Source of the DNA: Devosia naphthalenivorans
Lineage (GTDB): Bacteria; Pseudomonadota; Alphaproteobacteria; Rhizobiales; Devosiaceae
Direction of reading: 5' to 3'
NCBI RefSeq assembly: GCF_003056355.1
Contig: NZ_PYVW01000007.1
Location: 115,124-179,123 of the forward strand
DNA: 64,000 nucleotides
This document shows, piece by piece, positions 33,883 through 43,535 of the stretch; positions within the stretch are counted from its first letter, which is position 1; the number at the start of each line of letters is the position of its first letter. The translations under genes and the position numbers were made by a program. The notes under the pieces were generated by a model. The model saw nothing but the letters and a program-made list of their open reading frames with translations. It searched no databases and had not been told where the DNA came from.

Positions 33883-36798
33883 ATGCATTTGCTGCTCGTC
33901 GATGGCTCGGCCTATATCTTCCGCGCCTTCCATGCTTTGCCCCAACTCAATCGCAAGTCCGATGGGCTCCCCGTTGGCTGCGTGCAGGGGTTCTGCAACA
34001 TGCTCTACAAGCTCACCGAGGATCTCAAGGGCGAGGACGCGCCCACCCATATGGCGGTGATCTTCGATCATTCCGGCAAGACCTTCCGGGACGATTTTTA
34101 TCCCGACTACAAGGCGCAACGTCCGCCCGCGCCGCCCGAGCTCGTGCCGCAATTCCCACTGACCCGCGCCGCCACCCGCGCCTTTTCCATTCCCTCCATC
34201 GAAATGGAAGGCTGGGAGGCCGATGACATCATCGCCACCTATGCCTGCATGGCCAAAGCTGCCGGCGGCAAGGCCACCATCGTTTCCTCCGATAAGGACA
34301 TGATGCAGCTGATCGAGGCCGATGGCTCCATCCGCATGCTCGATACCATTCCGCGCCCCGGCCAGCCGCCCCTGCGCTGGATCGGGATCGACGAGGTGTT
34401 CACCAAGTTCGGCGTGACGCCCGATAAGGTCATCGAAGTGCAGGCCCTGTGCGGCGACAGCGTCGACAATGTCCCGGGCGTCCCCGGCATTGGCGTCAAG
34501 ACCGCCGCCGAGCTCATCAATACCTATGGCACCATCGAAAACCTGCTCGAGCATGTCGACGAGATCAAACAGAATGCACGCCGCGAGAAATTGCGAGAAA
34601 ATGCGGAGCTTGCTCGCATCTCCAAGCGCCTCGTGACCCTGTCGCAGGACGTGCCGGTCGAGCTTGATCTCGACGGTCTCGCCCGCCAGCCGATGGACCC
34701 CAAAAACCTTTTCCCCTTCCTCAAGGCGATGGAATTCAACACCATCACCAAGCGCCTGGCCGGCCTGCTGGATGCCAATCCCGACGATTTCGAGCCCGAT
34801 CCGGAGCTTGCCGCCAAGCCGGTTCCCGCCGTCGGCTTCAACAACGAGGCCCGTGCCGAAGCCCGCGCCGCCCGCCAAGCCGCAACCGGCCGCGCCAATG
34901 CCGCCACGGTCGAACACGCCGCCGCGGTGCACCAGGCCATCAAGGCCATCCCCTTCAACGCGGATGCCTACGAGATCATCCGCGACGCCACCCAGCTGCA
35001 GCGCTGGCTCGACGCCATCGAGATGACCGGCCATGTCGCTACGGACACCGAAACCACCGGGCTCGACAACCAGACAGCAGACCTCGTCGGCATCTCATTC
35101 TCCATCGCCCCCGGCACCGGCGCTTATCTCCCCCTGGGCCACACCGAAGGCCAGGCCGATATCTTCGGCGGCGGTCCCGTGGAAGGCCAGATGCCGATCC
35201 GCGAAGCGCTGGACATGCTTCGTCCAATGTTCGCCGACCGGTCCATTCTCAAGATCTTCCACAACGCGAAATACGACCTCGGCATTCTCGCCCGTTATGA
35301 CATCGAGGTTCACTCCATCGATGACACGCTGCTGCTGAGCTATTCGCTCGATGGCCCGCAGTTCAACACCATGAGCGAGTTGACCGACCATTGGCTGGGC
35401 GTGCCCGGCACCCCGATCAAGGACCTGATCGGCTCGGGGAAAACGCAGAAGACCTTTGCGCAGGTGCCCATCGAGCAGGCTGCCCGCTATGCGGCCGAAG
35501 ACAGCGACATGACCATTCGCCTGTGGCGGATCCTCAAGCCCCGCCTCGTCGCGGAAAACATGACCACGCTCTATGAAACCATCGAGCGGCCACTGGCGCC
35601 GGTCCTCGCCCGCATGGAAGCCCGCGGCGTCGCCGTGGATCGCTCGATCCTGTCGCGCCTCTCCGGCGAGTTCGCCCAGCGCGCCGCAGCGTTCGAAGCC
35701 GAAGCCTACGAGCTGGCCGGCTCCAATTTCAATCTCGGCTCCCCCAAGCAGCTCGGCGAAATCCTCTTTGATCGCATGGGCCTTGAGGGCGGCACCAAAA
35801 CCAAGACCGGCGCCTGGTCCACCGGCGCCGATGTGCTCGAGGACCTTGCCGCCAAGGGCGTGCCGCTGGCGCGCACCATCGTCGACTGGCGCCAGCTCAA
35901 CAAGCTGCGCGGCACCTATACCGACGCCCTGCCCGAATATATCAACCAGCGCACCGGGCGCGTGCACACCACCTATTCGCAGCATTCGGTGCTGACCGGG
36001 CGCCTTTCCTCCAACGATCCGAACCTGCAGAACATTCCCATCCGCACCGAAGACGGCCGCAAGATCCGCACCGCCTTCGTCGCCGCCCCTGGCAAGGTGC
36101 TGATTTCGGCCGACTACAGCCAGATTGAGCTGCGCGTCCTTGCCCATATCGCCGATATCCAGGCCCTCAAGGATGCCTTTGAGGAAGGCCTCGACATTCA
36201 CGCCATGACGGCATCGGAAATGTTCGGCGTGCCCGTCGAAGGCATGCCCTCCGATGTGCGCCGCCGGGCCAAGGCCATCAATTTCGGCATCATCTACGGC
36301 ATTTCCGCCTTCGGCCTCGCCAACCAGCTCGGCATCCCGCGCGGCGAAGCCGGCGACTACATCAAGACCTATTTCGAGCGCTTTCCGGGCATTCGCGCCT
36401 ACATGGACGAGCAACGCCGGCGCGTTAAAGCCGAGGGCCACGTCATGACCCTTTTCGGCCGCAAGATCTCCTTCCCAAACGCCAATTCCCACAACCCCAG
36501 CGAGCGCTCTTTCGTCGAACGCGCCTCCATCAACGCCCCGATCCAGGGCACCGCCGCCGACATCATCCGCCGCGCCATGATCCGCATGGAAGGCGAATTG
36601 GCACGGGCCGGGATCGAAGCCGACATGCTGCTGCAAGTGCACGACGAACTCATCTTCGAAGTACCCTTGGGCACGGAGAACGACGCCATTCCGGTCATCA
36701 AGCGCGTGATGGAGAACGCGGCGGAGCCAGCGGTGCGATTAGCCGTGCCGATCCAGGTGGACGCTCACGCCGCGCACAATTGGGACGAGGCGCATTGA
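33883..36798 (+). CDS. polA: DNA polymerase I
   Basis: 971 residues, all three domains intact. The 5'-3' nuclease (about 1-300) has VDGSAYIFRAFHAL, EADDIIATYA and DNVPGVPGIGVKTAAELI. The 3'-5' proofreading domain (about 370-560) keeps the D-x-E motif in VATDTETTGLD. The polymerase domain has SADYSQIELRVLAHIA, KAINFGIIYGISAFGLA and LQVHDELIFEVP. ATG 33883 (MHLLLVDGS) gives the family N-terminus; the frame runs 45 codons further upstream without similarity. Used in Okazaki-fragment processing and repair. Confidence 0.97.
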   Translation: MHLLLVDGSAYIFRAFHALPQLNRKSDGLPVGCVQGFCNMLYKLTEDLKGEDAPTHMAVIFDHSGKTFRDDFYPDYKAQRPPAPPELVPQFPLTRAATRAFSIPSIEMEGWEADDIIATYACMAKAAGGKATIVSSDKDMMQLIEADGSIRMLDTIPRPGQPPLRWIGIDEVFTKFGVTPDKVIEVQALCGDSVDNVPGVPGIGVKTAAELINTYGTIENLLEHVDEIKQNARREKLRENAELARISKRLVTLSQDVPVELDLDGLARQPMDPKNLFPFLKAMEFNTITKRLAGLLDANPDDFEPDPELAAKPVPAVGFNNEARAEARAARQAATGRANAATVEHAAAVHQAIKAIPFNADAYEIIRDATQLQRWLDAIEMTGHVATDTETTGLDNQTADLVGISFSIAPGTGAYLPLGHTEGQADIFGGGPVEGQMPIREALDMLRPMFADRSILKIFHNAKYDLGILARYDIEVHSIDDTLLLSYSLDGPQFNTMSELTDHWLGVPGTPIKDLIGSGKTQKTFAQVPIEQAARYAAEDSDMTIRLWRILKPRLVAENMTTLYETIERPLAPVLARMEARGVAVDRSILSRLSGEFAQRAAAFEAEAYELAGSNFNLGSPKQLGEILFDRMGLEGGTKTKTGAWSTGADVLEDLAAKGVPLARTIVDWRQLNKLRGTYTDALPEYINQRTGRVHTTYSQHSVLTGRLSSNDPNLQNIPIRTEDGRKIRTAFVAAPGKVLISADYSQIELRVLAHIADIQALKDAFEEGLDIHAMTASEMFGVPVEGMPSDVRRRAKAINFGIIYGISAFGLANQLGIPRGEAGDYIKTYFERFPGIRAYMDEQRRRVKAEGHVMTLFGRKISFPNANSHNPSERSFVERASINAPIQGTAADIIRRAMIRMEGELARAGIEADMLLQVHDELIFEVPLGTENDAIPVIKRVMENAAEPAVRLAVPIQVDAHAAHNWDEAH

Positions 36799-36864
36799 GG
36801 GGAGCATGCAAGCGCCGCGAGGTGGATCGTCGAGACCACCTAAAAGCCAACCAACTCAAGATGA

Positions 36865-36885
36865 ATCCCGGCTCAAGGCCGGGAT
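36865..36885. repeat. REP-like palindrome, family A (second copy)
   Basis: Same ATCCCGGC-N5-GCCGGGAT palindrome as at 29752, with the shared flank CTCAAGATG. It lies 66 bases after polA and before a convergent small gene, so it may terminate both transcripts. Confidence 0.75.
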
Positions 36886-36928
36886 AACACCGAGTATCAG
36901 GGAAGCGGTGGCCGAGCGGAGGAGCCGG

Positions 36929-37138
36929 TTACTGGTTGGTCCGTCCCCGATGATTGGGCTTTATGCTGCCATCGCCCGCAGTGTCGTTCATCACGTCGCC
37001 TTCGATGGTGTTGTCGCCCTCCTCGTCTTCGAAGGTCATTTCCTCCTGGTCGATGCCGCGCGTCGTCTGCCCGATGCCAGGATTGCGCTTGAGGTCGGTG
37101 TCGCTGGGATGCTGGGTCTTAGGGTGCTGATTGGTCAT
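36929..37138 (-). CDS. Small acidic hypothetical protein
   Basis: 69 residues from ATG 37138, which follows AAGGAG at 8 bases. It starts MTNQHPKTQHPSDTDLKRN and is hydrophilic and Asp/Glu-rich, with an EDEEGDNTIEGDV stretch and a basic HRGRTNQ tail. It resembles small disordered proteins found widely in Rhizobiales. No function known to me. Divergent from the next small gene. Confidence 0.65.
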   Translation of the reverse strand: MTNQHPKTQHPSDTDLKRNPGIGQTTRGIDQEEMTFEDEEGDNTIEGDVMNDTAGDGSIKPNHRGRTNQ

Positions 37139-37271
37139 GGAAAAGCTCCTTGATGCCCTCGAACAGGCCAATGGCGCGGCCTCCGTTCAAGTTCCCCGGT
37201 CCCGATCACAATCGGGCAACTCGCATCGGCTCCCTGCGTTGGCCTTTCTCACCGCGAAAGGAGTGACCATC

Positions 37272-37505
37272 ATGCCGCAAAACAGCACCAGCCAGGGTAG
37301 CAAGACCCGCGAGCAGCAGAAGGCAATCTTTGAAGGCCACGAAAAAACCAAGGGGGTCGATGTCGATCCCCATCAACGCCCGATCGCCGAGGCCCGCGCC
37401 GACGTAGAACAGCCCGCAGGGGAATACGAGATTTCCCATGGCGACCGCTCGATCAAGCGCGGCGCCAACCAGGAAAGCGAGCACCACAAGCGGCGCGACG
37501 ACTGA
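37272..37505 (+). CDS. Small hydrophilic hypothetical protein
   Basis: 77 residues from ATG 37272, preceded by AAAGGAG, starting MPQNSTSQGSKTREQQKAIF. Charged, with no hydrophobic core and a basic C-terminus (ESEHHKRRDD); probably disordered. The open frame continues upstream, but the ribosome site marks the start. It lies 73 bases before the DUF1206 gene. Possibly a stress-related small protein, like many such basic peptides, but this is a guess. Confidence 0.6.
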   Translation: MPQNSTSQGSKTREQQKAIFEGHEKTKGVDVDPHQRPIAEARADVEQPAGEYEISHGDRSIKRGANQESEHHKRRDD

Positions 37506-37578
37506 AAATAAGCGCCGCGCTCCAGCCGTGGGAACAAGCTTTGTTGCTGCCCGTTGCCTTCCCGAATGGAGGCATGGC

Positions 37579-38400
37579 ATGCGCAATCACTTCGAGACCC
37601 TGGCGCGCGGCGGCTACATGGCCCGCGGCGTCGTTTACCTGTTGCTGGGCGGGCTCGCCCTCACCTCCGCCGTTTATGGCGGAGGTGGCGCGGAGGGTTC
37701 GTCGGATGCCCTTTCCACCATTTTGGGCTGGCCCTTCGGGCGCATCCTGATGGGCCTCGTCGCCATTGGGCTGGCCGGATACGTGCTGTGGCGACTGGCG
37801 CAGGGCCTGCTCAATGCCGATGGCGTGGACGATGACTGGAAGGGTTTTGCCGGTCGCGTCGGCTCGCTGATCAGCGCCGGTGCCAATGTGTTCCTCGCCC
37901 TCACCGCGGCGAGGATGGCCCTAGGCGGCAGCGGCGGCGGTGACAGTAATGGCGAGGAAAACGCCTCGGCGTGGTTGCTGCAACAACCGTTCGGGCCATA
38001 TTTGCTCGGCATTGCCGCACTGGGCATCATCGTTGCGGGCCTCATCCAGATTTGGAAAGGTGCCGCCAAGGAATACCGCAAGCACGTCAAAATTCCCTCC
38101 ACCCACGCGAACGCTCTGAATTTCGTGTGCCAGTTCGGGCTGATCGCCCGCGGCGTGCTGCTGGCCGTGGTGGGAGGGTTTATTTTCTATGCCGCGCTCA
38201 CCGTGTCGCCGGATAGTGCCGGCGGCATCTCGGAAGCGCTCGATTGGGTGCACGCGCTGCCGTTCGGCCGCTGGCTCTATGGGATTGCTGCCCTGGGGCT
38301 GGTGGCTTTCGGCGGCTACAGCATCATCCAGGGGCTCTATCGCGAGGTCGATGCGCCCGATGCCAGCGATGTTCGCCGCGCTGTTCCGGGAGTGTCCTAG
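37579..38400 (+). CDS. DUF1206 membrane protein
   Basis: 273 residues with six predicted membrane helices arranged as three two-helix repeats, the DUF1206 pattern. Each repeat opens with an Arg-Gly-x-x-hydrophobic motif (GGYMARGVVYLLLGG, GLIARGVLLAVVGG). The repeats share phrases such as PFGRxLxGxxAxGLxxY. ATG 37579 has GGAGG 7 bases before it; an upstream in-frame opening overlaps the small gene and is a shadow. Function unknown. Confidence 0.88.
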   Translation: MRNHFETLARGGYMARGVVYLLLGGLALTSAVYGGGGAEGSSDALSTILGWPFGRILMGLVAIGLAGYVLWRLAQGLLNADGVDDDWKGFAGRVGSLISAGANVFLALTAARMALGGSGGGDSNGEENASAWLLQQPFGPYLLGIAALGIIVAGLIQIWKGAAKEYRKHVKIPSTHANALNFVCQFGLIARGVLLAVVGGFIFYAALTVSPDSAGGISEALDWVHALPFGRWLYGIAALGLVAFGGYSIIQGLYREVDAPDASDVRRAVPGVS

Positions 38401-38588
38401 CGGTCGCTAAACGGCTCCTTGTCGGGAAACGGCGCCTGTTTGGGCGGCAGCTTGGGCGGCTCGCCCGGGCTGTCTGGCTCGAGGGGAAAATCCTCGCGGT
38501 CGGGCATGATCTCGCCGGGCCCCATCGGCGGCACGGGGTCATTGCCGTCGTTGGGCATGGGGATGGTCTCAGCGGGCGGTATCTGCAT
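38397..38588 (-). CDS. Small proline-rich hypothetical protein
   Basis: 63 residues from ATG 38588 with AAAGGAG upstream. Very rich in Pro, Asp and Glu (DGNDPVPPMGPGEIMPDRE, PPKLPPKQAPFPDKE), with no hydrophobic segment. It overlaps the DUF1206 stop by 4 bases in convergent orientation and follows tsaE on the same strand. No function recognised; could be a disordered linker-like peptide. Confidence 0.55.
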   Translation of the reverse strand: MQIPPAETIPMPNDGNDPVPPMGPGEIMPDREDFPLEPDSPGEPPKLPPKQAPFPDKEPFSDR

Positions 38589-38632
38589 GGTCGGTCTCCT
38601 TTTCCATAGGAAACCAACCTTGCGGGGCCCGA

Positions 38633-39052
38633 TCAGTTCCGGCGCACGCCGACCAGCCGCCCCTGCCCACCGGGGGGAATAGCCAAACTGACCACCACAT
38701 TGGCCGCCGCCACGATCTCGGGCGAACGTTCCGCCCATTCCACCAGCACGATGGCATCGAGATTGTCCAGCAACCCCAGCTCGTCCACTTCGCGTGGATC
38801 ACCCAGCCGATAAAGATCGGCATGCAGCACCGGCCCCCTGGCCGTCTCATAGGGCTGCACCAGGGCAAAGGTGGGCGAGGGCACGTCCAGCGTGGGATCG
38901 CCGGCCAGCGTACGGATCACCGCCCGCGCCAAAGCGGTTTTCCCCGCTCCCAGATCACCCTCCAGAATAACCAGGTCACCCGGCGCCAGCGTCGTCGCCA
39001 GTTCGGCGCCGAAGGTGGTGGTTGCCTCGTCGTTTGGGAGCATGCGCTCCAT
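38633..39052 (-). CDS. tsaE: tRNA threonylcarbamoyladenosine biosynthesis ATPase TsaE
   Basis: 139-residue ATPase needed with TsaB and TsaD to make t6A37 in ANN-decoding tRNAs. Walker A is EGDLGAGKTALARA near residue 31. VPSPTFALVQPYE and LHADLYRLGDPREVDELG are diagnostic, and VLVEWAERSPE holds the catalytic acidic residues. Its ATG directly follows the stop of the upstream PAS kinase with no gap, so translation is likely coupled. The association with the kinase is common in Rhizobiales, to my knowledge. Confidence 0.95.
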   Translation of the reverse strand: MERMLPNDEATTTFGAELATTLAPGDLVILEGDLGAGKTALARAVIRTLAGDPTLDVPSPTFALVQPYETARGPVLHADLYRLGDPREVDELGLLDNLDAIVLVEWAERSPEIVAAANVVVSLAIPPGGQGRLVGVRRN

Positions 39053-41515
39053 CTATTCGGCCACGCTGGCCATGGCGCTGTCGCGCGGCAGGTTCACGAT
39101 GATGCGGCTGCCGCGGGGCTCCCGCTTTTCGGCCGAAATGGTGCCACCGTGCAGATTGACGAAGGTGCGGACGATGGAAAGGCCAAGCCCCGCGCCACGC
39201 TGGCGCCCACCCGAGGATGGGTTGTCCAGCCGTGTCAGGATGGCGGACTTCATCTCGTCGGTCAGCCCTGGCCCCTCATCCTCGATGATGAACAGCATGC
39301 GCTCGGCGCGATGGGAAATGCTGAGCTTGATTTCCCCACCCGGCGGAGAGAAACGCGCCGCATTTGATAGCAAATTGTAGAGCACCTGCACGATGCGCGT
39401 GCCATCGGCGATAAAGGGTGGCAACTCGCCTTCGACATCCACCACCAGGTTGATCGGCTTTTCGCCGGAAATCTCAGGGAAGGTCGCCGACAGGCCGGCG
39501 CGCGCCTTGTCCACCAGCGCGCTCACATCCTGCAGTTCGGGCCGCAACTCGGCAATGCCGGCGTCAACCGAGGCAAGATCGAGAATATTGTCGATCAGTA
39601 CGCCCAGCGTCACCGAGGAGGCGCGGATATAGTCGACATAAGCCCGCTGCCGCTCGTTGAGCGCCCCGCCTTCGGTGGCCAGCAGATCGGCAAAGCCGAT
39701 GATGTTGGTGAGCGGGCTGCGCAGTTCATAGGACACGTTCTCCACGAACGCATCCTTCAGCAGATCGGCCGCCACCAGCGCGTCGTTGCGTTCCTTGAGC
39801 ACCTTGGAATAGCTGGCGCTCTCCGTCACATCGAGGAAGGTCATCATGGTCTGCCCGTCGGGCAGGCGCGTGATGGCATAATCCAGCAGCCGCCCATCGG
39901 AGCGATTGAGCCGCCCGGTCTGGTCCGAGCGGGTGGGGTTGAGGTCGATGATCCCGCGTTTGAGATCCCGCCAAATGCTGGCGCCATCCTGGGGAATGGC
40001 CCGCCCGCTGGCTTCGGCGATCTGGTCGATATGGGGGTTCTGCCCCAGCTCGTTCATCGGCAGCTTCCACAGCGCCGACAGCCGTGGATTGGAAAGCGTC
40101 AGCCGGCCATTGGTACCGAACACCGCAACGGCTTCGCTCAGCGCATTGATGGTTTCGCGCTGTACATTGCTAAATGCCTTGTTGGTGGATTCAAGCTTGA
40201 GGCGCTCGGTAATGTCGTCGAACACATAGATCACGCCGCCGCTTGGGCTGGCTGGCGCCGAGATCACCTTGATGGTGCGGCCGTCCGGCAAATGCCAGGG
40301 CTCGTTCTCGTGCGGCTCCTTGCGCGCGTAGGATTCCAGATGCTTGGTGCGCCAGGTCTGGTAATCCACCTGGTTGGGTAGCATGCCCTCGGTGCGCAGC
40401 TTGTCCAGAATGGCCCGCTCGTCGAGCCCAAGCGTCAGGAAATTGGTGCTGAGATGCCAGAGATTGGCATAGGCCTGGTTGAACTGGATCAGTTCGCGCT
40501 TGCCGTTGAAGATGGCGATGGGCGTGGCCAGCGTATCGATGATGCCGTTGATATGCGCGATGCCCGGATCGTGCGGCTTGGCCGCCTGATCTTCGAGGGG
40601 CCGCAAATAGCCGGCGCGACCACCTGCAATGGGGAACTCCACCATTTCAAAGGCGCCTTGGCCCGGCCAGGCCAGCGAAAGCGTGGCGGCCTTGTCGCTC
40701 GATGTACAGGCAATCAGATGCTGCTTGAGGCGCGAACCCTCCAGCAATTCCGGCGGCTTTGCCTCGTTGCCATCCTTGCCCAGGGCCCGGGCCAGTTGCA
40801 GATAGGGCTGGTTGGCAAAGATCAGCCGGTCATAGGCATCGCGGGCAAAGGCGGGCTTGGTCAACGCGTCAAGCACGGCGCGGACGCTGTCGAGATCGCC
40901 ATGGGCGGCCGCGGCAACCAAGTGGGGTTCGGCGCTTGGCTGCAGGAAGGCGGGCCGTAGGCGCATGGCCACACCACCACCCAGCACCCAGCCATTGGCC
41001 CGGATCAGCCGGCCATCGAGCGCATTGAGGCTGACGGCGAAAGTGTGCCCCTGCACGCGCAGATCTTCGAGGAAGCCTGCAAGCCGGTCCGCATCATCTG
41101 CCCGCAGCCAGCTATGGAAGTTGAGCACGCTGTCGGGCTGCCGCCCGATCGGCAGCACTGCCGAGGCTTGCCCCAACAGCCTTGGCGCACCGCCGCTGAT
41201 CTCGGTCCAGAGGATGGTGACTTCGCGGGTGCCGGAAAGCAGCGCCTCATATTCATCCACCAGCGCCCGCAAGCCCGCAATCTGCTCCGCCGCCTTGATC
41301 CGCGCGGCCTTGCCATCCGAAAGCATGGTGCGCACGACGGCCATTGCCAGAACCGCGAATGCTCCCGCACCCGTGGCAATGGCGAGGGGCGCGGCTCCAG
41401 CAAAACTGGCTGGATTGACGTCCTGTGCCAGGGCGGGGGCCGCGGTCATCAGGGTAAGAGGGGCTGCCGCAACCGATGCGAATCCCCAATGCTTCCGGAA
41501 GATATCCGGCGCCAT
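39053..41515 (-). CDS. PAS-domain histidine-kinase-like protein with Tyr in the H-box
   Basis: 820 residues. An N-terminal signal/anchor and a second membrane helix (about 40-65) are followed by PAS-type sensory domains between about 130 and 560, including INGIIDTLATPIAIFNGKR and a classic PAS near residue 465. The HisKA-like helix reads FVENVSYELRSPLTNIIGFA: the phospho-acceptor His is Tyr. The ATPase domain looks intact (NLLSNAARFSPPGGE, EDEGPGLTDE, GAGLGLSIVRTFVNLHGG). So it may not autophosphorylate in the usual way. It is followed directly by tsaE. Confidence 0.9.
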   Translation of the reverse strand: MAPDIFRKHWGFASVAAAPLTLMTAAPALAQDVNPASFAGAAPLAIATGAGAFAVLAMAVVRTMLSDGKAARIKAAEQIAGLRALVDEYEALLSGTREVTILWTEISGGAPRLLGQASAVLPIGRQPDSVLNFHSWLRADDADRLAGFLEDLRVQGHTFAVSLNALDGRLIRANGWVLGGGVAMRLRPAFLQPSAEPHLVAAAAHGDLDSVRAVLDALTKPAFARDAYDRLIFANQPYLQLARALGKDGNEAKPPELLEGSRLKQHLIACTSSDKAATLSLAWPGQGAFEMVEFPIAGGRAGYLRPLEDQAAKPHDPGIAHINGIIDTLATPIAIFNGKRELIQFNQAYANLWHLSTNFLTLGLDERAILDKLRTEGMLPNQVDYQTWRTKHLESYARKEPHENEPWHLPDGRTIKVISAPASPSGGVIYVFDDITERLKLESTNKAFSNVQRETINALSEAVAVFGTNGRLTLSNPRLSALWKLPMNELGQNPHIDQIAEASGRAIPQDGASIWRDLKRGIIDLNPTRSDQTGRLNRSDGRLLDYAITRLPDGQTMMTFLDVTESASYSKVLKERNDALVAADLLKDAFVENVSYELRSPLTNIIGFADLLATEGGALNERQRAYVDYIRASSVTLGVLIDNILDLASVDAGIAELRPELQDVSALVDKARAGLSATFPEISGEKPINLVVDVEGELPPFIADGTRIVQVLYNLLSNAARFSPPGGEIKLSISHRAERMLFIIEDEGPGLTDEMKSAILTRLDNPSSGGRQRGAGLGLSIVRTFVNLHGGTISAEKREPRGSRIIVNLPRDSAMASVAE

Positions 41516-41870
41516 GCGCAGCCCTCTTGGTCTTGTTTCATTGCCAGCCCGGCCTGAAATGCCGGTACGCCTGAACTTGCAAGAAGCAACCTAACGCAGA
41601 GCCCCCAGGGAATCCGGCTGCCTCCGACGCGGCAGCTTGTCCCCCAGCGGCCGAATCACCCTGACCATACCGGCCAGCTGAATCAGCTAAAAGAGTCTTA
41701 ATGGCTGTGCATTATGGGCAAAGGGCAGATATGTAGGATTGACCCGGAACGAAGCAGGAACTTCGCTCGTCCGAATACATCGGCGCAAAAACTGCGGTCG
41801 ACACCCTCCGCAACAGGAGCATTTACACAAGACGCGTCATTGGCACAGGGCAGTCAAGAACGCCGCGTTG

Positions 41871-41891
41871 CCCTCGGGCTTGACCCGAGGG
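41871..41891. repeat. REP-like palindrome, family B
   Basis: CCCTCGGG-N5-CCCGAGGG with loop CTTGA. It forms a pair with the copy at 41938, 46 bases on, whose loop is TCGAG, so the two are in opposite orientation. Confidence 0.7.
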
Positions 41892-41937
41892 CCGTTCAGG
41901 GAGCCCTAGCCGGAGCGATTGTGCCTACGGGGCGTGA

Positions 41938-41958
41938 CCCTCGGGTCGAGCCCGAGGG
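41938..41958. repeat. REP-like palindrome, family B (partner)
   Basis: CCCTCGGG-N5-CCCGAGGG with loop TCGAG, the reverse-complement form of the usual CTCGA loop. Partner of the copy at 41871. Confidence 0.7.
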
Positions 41959-42006
41959 AAGCACGGTGGGCGGGGATAGATCTGATCCATGCGGCCAAAG
42001 TCGACA

Positions 42007-42027
42007 CCCTCCCCCTTGCGGGGAGGG
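42007..42027 (-). terminator. GC-rich hairpin downstream of ahcY
   Basis: CCCTCCCC / GGGGAGGG with a 5-base loop, about 105 bases past the ahcY stop on its strand. No T-run follows, so it may be a repeat or an inefficient terminator. Confidence 0.35.
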
Positions 42028-42131
42028 ATCAAGGGCGGGGGAAGACTGGCCCGGATTTTTTGGGCCTTTGCTTCCAACCGACCATAGGAAGAGGAGGCAG
42101 CCGCACCATCTGGCCACTGCCTCCAGCAGTT

Positions 42132-43535
42132 CTAGTACCGATACTCACCCGACTTGAACGGACCTTCAGTCGACACACCGATATAGTCGGCCTGCGTCTT
42201 GGTCAGCTTGGTCAGCTTGGCCCCCAGCTTGGCCAGATGCAGTTCCGCGACCTTCTCATCGAGGTGCTTGGGTAGGACATGCACCTTCTTTTCCAGCTTT
42301 TCGCCGTTGGTCCACAGTTCGATCTGGGCCAGTGTCTGGTTGGCGAAGGAGGCGGACATCACGAAGCTGGGGTGACCGGTGGCATTGCCCAGATTGACCA
42401 GGCGCCCCTCCGAAAGCAGGATCAGGCGCTTGCCATCGGGCTTTTCGATCATGTCCACCTGTGGCTTCACATTGGTCCACTTGAAGTTGCGCAGGCCCAG
42501 CACATCGATCTCGTTGTCGAAATGGCCGATATTGCAGACGATGGCCATGTCCTTGAGACTGCGCATGTCATCGACCATCAGCACGTCACGGTTACCCGTG
42601 GCGGTGACGACGATGTCGGCGCGGTGCGCGGCATCGGCGAGGGTCACGACCTCGAAGCCTTCCATGGCGGCCTGCAGGGCGCAGATCGGGTCGACTTCCG
42701 TCACCAGCACGCGTGCACCAGCGCCGCGCAGCGATTCAGCCGAACCCTTGCCAACATCGCCATAGCCGCAGACGATGGCGACCTTGCCCGCCAGCATGAC
42801 ATCGGTGCCGCGGCGGATGGCATCCACCAGCGATTCACGGGTGCCGTATTTGTTGTCGAACTTGGACTTGGTGACGGAGTCGTTGACGTTGATCGCCGGG
42901 AACGGCAGTTCGCCCTTGGCATGCAACTGATAGAGCCGCATCACGCCCGTCGTGGTTTCCTCCGATACGCCGCGAATGGCATTGCGGATCGCGGTGAAGA
43001 AGCCCGGGCTCTTGGCCAGGCGCTGCCGGATGGTGGCAAAGAAGATTTCTTCCTCCTCGCTGCCCGGCTTATCAAGCACGGAGATGTCCTTTTCAGCCTT
43101 GGCGCCATTGAGGACGTACATGGTGGCGTCGCCGCCATCATCGAGGATCATGTTGGGGGTGAGACCATCACCCCAGTCCATCATGCGGTCGGTGAAGGCC
43201 CAGTATTCTTCCAGTGTCTCGCCCTTGTGCGCAAACACCGGAATACCGGCGGCGGCGATTGCTGCAGCCGCATGGTCCTGGGTGGAGAAGATGTTGCAGC
43301 TGACCCAGCGCACCTGGGCACCCAGCGCCACCAGCGTCTCGATCAGCACAGCGGTCTGGATTGTCATATGCAGCGAGCCGGCAATGCGCGCGCCCTTGAG
43401 CGGCTGGGCGGCTGCGTATTCCTCGCGGATCGCCATCAAGCCCGGCATTTCGATTTCCGCGATCTGGATTTCCTTGCGGCCAAAATCGGCGAGGGAAATG
43501 TCGCGGACCGCATAGTCGATCGCATTGATGCTCAT
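42132..43535 (-). CDS. ahcY: Adenosylhomocysteinase
   Basis: 467-residue SAH hydrolase that splits S-adenosylhomocysteine into homocysteine and adenosine, keeping methyltransferases active. NAD site [18 protein letters not shown]; substrate motifs [34 protein letters not shown] and GHFDNEID; the C-terminus KSGEYRY is typical. ATG 43535 ([10 protein letters not shown]) with GGAG before it; a TTG/GTG start further up is unlikely. The bacterial-type insert near residue 150-190 ([17 protein letters not shown]) is present. Confidence 0.97.
   Translation of the reverse strand: MSINAIDYAVRDISLADFGRKEIQIAEIEMPGLMAIREEYAAAQPLKGARIAGSLHMTIQTAVLIETLVALGAQVRWVSCNIFSTQDHAAAAIAAAGIPVFAHKGETLEEYWAFTDRMMDWGDGLTPNMILDDGGDATMYVLNGAKAEKDISVLDKPGSEEEEIFFATIRQRLAKSPGFFTAIRNAIRGVSEETTTGVMRLYQLHAKGELPFPAINVNDSVTKSKFDNKYGTRESLVDAIRRGTDVMLAGKVAIVCGYGDVGKGSAESLRGAGARVLVTEVDPICALQAAMEGFEVVTLADAAHRADIVVTATGNRDVLMVDDMRSLKDMAIVCNIGHFDNEIDVLGLRNFKWTNVKPQVDMIEKPDGKRLILLSEGRLVNLGNATGHPSFVMSASFANQTLAQIELWTNGEKLEKKVHVLPKHLDEKVAELHLAKLGAKLTKLTKTQADYIGVSTEGPFKSGEYRY

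Larger units (their letters stand above)
41516..42131. other. Gap between PAS kinase and ahcY, with palindromic repeats
   Basis: No convincing gene. A 147-codon + frame here (41714-42157) is made largely of repeat sequence and overlaps the ahcY end. The first 180 bases should hold the kinase promoter (minus strand). The rest holds two REP-like palindromes of family B (41871, 41938) and a GC hairpin (42007-42027). Confidence 0.6.

Noticed and set aside
41714..42157. 147-codon + strand frame between the PAS kinase and ahcY
   Set aside because: Much of it is translated REP palindromes, it overlaps the end of ahcY, and it has no ribosome site or recognisable domain.
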